Positions 39,068 to 40,933 of a DNA stretch of 40,933 bases are shown one piece after another (position 1 is the first letter of the stretch; the number at the start of each line of letters is the position of its first letter). Source of the stretch: Negativicoccus succinicivorans (lineage in GTDB: Bacteria; Bacillota; Negativicutes; Veillonellales; Negativicoccaceae); assembly GCF_018372215.1 (NCBI RefSeq), contig NZ_JAHAJN010000010.1, positions 1 to 40,933 on the forward strand, given 5' to 3'. Made by a program: the position numbers and the translations under genes. The notes beneath the pieces are model-generated. The model was given only the letters and a program-made list of their open reading frames with translations. It was not told where the DNA came from and searched no databases.

Positions 39068-39690
39068 TATGCCAGCACCTCCTCGAGCTGTTTGACAGCG
39101 CCCTCGGTGATGAAGAGTTTAGTGTAATGCACGATATCATAGATATTGAGTGCGGTGACAGGCATCGCCTTGACGCCTTGAATGTTGCGTGCGCAACGTT
39201 CTAAAATGGCGTCCCCCTCCGTAATGATGAGCGCTTTATCGTTGCCGATTTCAAAGTTATTGAGCAGGTTCAATACTTCTTTTGTTTTCGGCTGCGCTAA
39301 TTCGATCTCGTTGATAACAAATACGTCATCGTTAGCGACTTTGTGGCTCAACGCGGATTTGATCGCTAAGCGTCTTTGTTTCCGCGGCATCGCTTTCACG
39401 TAGCTACGCGGCTGCGGTCCGAAGATGGTACCGCCGCCAACCCACAACGGGGAACGGATGCTACCTACACGTGCCCGGCCGGTTCCTTTTTGACGCCACG
39501 GTTTTTTACCGCCGCCGCGAACCATGCCGCGCGTTTTTGTCGCGTGCGTACCTAAGCGTTCATTCGCCTGCTGGCGTACGATCGCCGCATGGATTACCGC
39601 TTCGTTGTAATCCACAGCAAATACGCTGTCCTGCAATTCTATTTCGCCGGCTTTCGCGCCGGTCATTTCATAGAGTGTTACTTTCGGCAT
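39067..39690 (-). CDS. rplD: 50S ribosomal protein L4
   Basis: 207 residues. Contains the tunnel loop GGGKKPWRQKGTGRARVGSI and WVGGGTIFGPQPRSY. In many bacteria L4 also represses the S10 operon through its leader. Full length. Confidence 0.98.
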   Translation of the reverse strand: MPKVTLYEMTGAKAGEIELQDSVFAVDYNEAVIHAAIVRQQANERLGTHATKTRGMVRGGGKKPWRQKGTGRARVGSIRSPLWVGGGTIFGPQPRSYVKAMPRKQRRLAIKSALSHKVANDDVFVINEIELAQPKTKEVLNLLNNFEIGNDKALIITEGDAILERCARNIQGVKAMPVTALNIYDIVHYTKLFITEGAVKQLEEVLA

Positions 39691-39711
39691 TTATATATCC
39701 TCCCTTCCGAC

Positions 39712-40353
39712 TTATTTGTTCGGTTTCACTGTGCTGCGAACCATAACTAAACTTCCCTTGGCTCCGGGGATACCGCCTTTGATCAGGATGATGTTGCGAT
39801 CGGTGTCCACACGGACCACTTCCAGACGCTGCACAGTCGTTTGAATACCGCCCATTTGTCCCGGGAGTTTTTTACCTTTTAATACAATACCGCCGCCACC
39901 GGATGTCATGGCTCCCATGGAACCCGGTTCGCGGTGCGATTTGGAGCCGTGAGATTCCGGTCCACGCGAAAAGTTATGGCGTTTGATGCCACCAGCGAAG
40001 CCTTTGCCTTTGCTGGTACCAATCACGTCCACCAGATCTCCCGCTGCGAATATATCCGCTGCCAGAGTTTGGCCGACCGTATAATCGCCTGCTTCTTGTA
40101 AGCGCAGTTCACGGAGATATTTGACCGGGGTAACGCCCGCTTTGTCAAACTGACCCTGCATCGGTTTGGTCAAATGTTTTTCTTTGATGTCGCCGTAACC
40201 CAGCTGAATCGCCTGATAGCCATCGGTTTCATCAGTCTTTACGCGTACAACAACGCTCGGTGTCGCTTCGACAACAGTCACCGGAACGAGCTGTCCTGCT
40301 TCAGTGAAGACTTGCGTCATTCCTAACTTTTTTCCCAAAATAGCTTTCGACAT
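39712..40353 (-). CDS. rplC: 50S ribosomal protein L3
   Basis: 213 residues. ILGKKLGMTQVFTEAGQLVP at the start and the loop HGSKSHREPGSMGAMTSGGG near the peptidyl-transferase centre. AAAAGGAGGTGCGAAC precedes ATG. Confidence 0.99.
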   Translation of the reverse strand: MSKAILGKKLGMTQVFTEAGQLVPVTVVEATPSVVVRVKTDETDGYQAIQLGYGDIKEKHLTKPMQGQFDKAGVTPVKYLRELRLQEAGDYTVGQTLAADIFAAGDLVDVIGTSKGKGFAGGIKRHNFSRGPESHGSKSHREPGSMGAMTSGGGGIVLKGKKLPGQMGGIQTTVQRLEVVRVDTDRNIILIKGGIPGAKGSLVMVRSTVKPNK

Positions 40354-40367
40354 GTTCGCACCTCCTT

Positions 40368-40679
40368 TTATAATTTGATTTCAATATTGACGCCGGCCGG
40401 GAGTTCCAACCGCATCAACGCGTCCGCCGTTTTGCTCGACGGTTCCAAAATATCGATCAGGCGCTTATGAGTGCGCATCTCGAATTGTTCGCGGCTGTCT
40501 TTATTAACGTGCGGCGAACGTAAAATAGTATAGATTGCTTTTTCCGTCGGCAACGGGATCGGCCCCGAAACGATCGCACCGGTACGGTGAGCGGCTTCGA
40601 CAATTTTCGCAGCGCTCTGATCCAATGCTTTGTGATCGTAGGCTTTTAAGCGAATCCGAATTTTCTGTTCTTTCGACAT
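40368..40679 (-). CDS. rpsJ: 30S ribosomal protein S10
   Basis: 103 residues. IRIRLKAYDHKALDQSAAKI and IPLPTEKAIYTILRSPHVNK are diagnostic. Also known as NusE in antitermination. First gene of the S10 operon here, after tuf, with GGGAGG before ATG. Confidence 0.99.
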   Translation of the reverse strand: MSKEQKIRIRLKAYDHKALDQSAAKIVEAAHRTGAIVSGPIPLPTEKAIYTILRSPHVNKDSREQFEMRTHKRLIDILEPSSKTADALMRLELPAGVNIEIKL

Positions 40680-40733
40680 AACTGTTTCCTCCCAGCGTCC
40701 ATTTCTCTGAATGGGCTAACTCCATAGGAATTT

Positions 40734-40803
40734 CCCCGCCACAGGCGGGCCACCTCCTACTTCTTAGTTGGGCCGGCAAGAGAGCGGTTACCTCAACCGC
40801 TCT
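40734..40803. promoter_or_regulatory. Two hairpins between tuf and rpsJ
   Basis: CCCCGCC ACA GGCGGG (about 40734-40749) and AGAGCGGTT (40781-40789) with AACCGCTCT (40795-40803). Neither is followed by a T run on the minus strand, so they look like leader or processing hairpins rather than a strong tuf terminator. No clear S10 promoter is seen here; read-through from tuf is possible. Confidence 0.45.
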
Positions 40804-40821
40804 TCGCCTGCTCTTGTAAAC

Positions 40822-40933
40822 TTATTTTTCAATCGCGCTGACAACGCCCGCGCCGACGGTGTGACCGCCTTCACGAATCGCGAAACGCAAACCTTCTTCA
40901 ATCGCGATCGGCGTGATCAGTTCGATTTTCATC
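40822..40933 (-). CDS. tuf: Elongation factor Tu, C-terminal end (5' part beyond window)
   Basis: The last 36 codons read MKIELITPIAIEEGLRFAIR then EGGHTVGAGVVSAIEK and stop at 40822-40824. This is the C-terminus of EF-Tu domain 3 (FAIREGGxTVGAGVV). tuf before rpsJ is a common order in the str-S10 region. Confidence 0.97.
   Translation of the reverse strand, partial: MKIELITPIAIEEGLRFAIREGGHTVGAGVVSAIEK

Noticed and set aside
40781..40803. Hairpin between tuf and rpsJ as a strong tuf terminator
   Set aside because: No T run follows on the minus strand, so termination is not supported.

Overview
The window joins two very different regions. Bases ~1-25,690 are an AT-richer accessory island of toxin-like, defence and mobility genes. 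Bases ~25,690-40,933 are the conserved translation cluster (tuf / S10-spc-alpha), all on the minus strand. Strong AGGAGG-type ribosome binding sites, the order secY-adk-map-KOW protein-infA-rpmJ-rpsM-rpsK-rpoA-rplQ, and the lack of rpsD between rpsK and rpoA indicate a Firmicute. A Negativicutes member (Veillonella/Dialister/Megasphaera type) is my best guess, but this is inference and not proven here.

Island, left part (1-3,700): a truncated SMI1/KNR4 (SUKH) gene; a Fic protein; a three-gene cassette laid out like plasmid omega-epsilon-zeta (74-aa ribbon-helix-helix protein, 92-aa antitoxin-like protein, 269-aa zeta toxin kinase). Several closely related GGACGGG terminator palindromes separate these genes, and one is a perfect 36-bp palindrome.

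Island, middle part (3,700-11,250): three HipA-like kinases, a second Fic protein, a MNT-type nucleotidyltransferase, a broken AbiEii-like gene, a serine recombinase and four small proteins. Reading the gaps shows that this is a decayed repeat array. One unit seems to have been recombinase - kinase B (with a C-terminal tail ending KYLG) - small tail-like proteins - kinase A (ending KGLER, overlapping the next recombinase start). One copy keeps the kinase and only the recombinase C-terminus. The next keeps the recombinase and only the kinase tail. A third is reduced to 13 recombinase codons joined to 19 kinase-tail codons, and a fourth trace survives at ~4,980-5,018. This recombinase-linked kinase array is the best candidate for an undescribed system.

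Island, right part (11,250-25,690): a type I restriction-modification operon (xre regulator, hsdM, hsdS, hsdR; minus strand), then on the plus strand an integrative mobilizable element. The element holds a frameshifted excisionase, hairpins and 10-bp-phased CCTGAG iterons (candidate origin), a primase-like gene, a candidate oriT, a MobC-like gene, a relaxase, a coiled-coil membrane protein and a tyrosine integrase that abuts the 3' end of tRNA-Arg(CCG). The matching far attachment site was not found.

Core part: after a tRNA promoter and the rplQ terminator come, in transcription order from the right edge, tuf (partial), rpsJ, rplC, rplD, rplW, rplB, rpsS, rplV, rpsC, rplP, rpmC, rpsQ, rplN, rplX, rplE, rpsN, rpsH, rplF, rplR, rpsE, rpmD, rplO, secY, adk, map, KOW protein, infA, rpmJ, rpsM, rpsK, rpoA, rplQ. 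These are tightly packed and ordinary apart from a long basic tail on S3.
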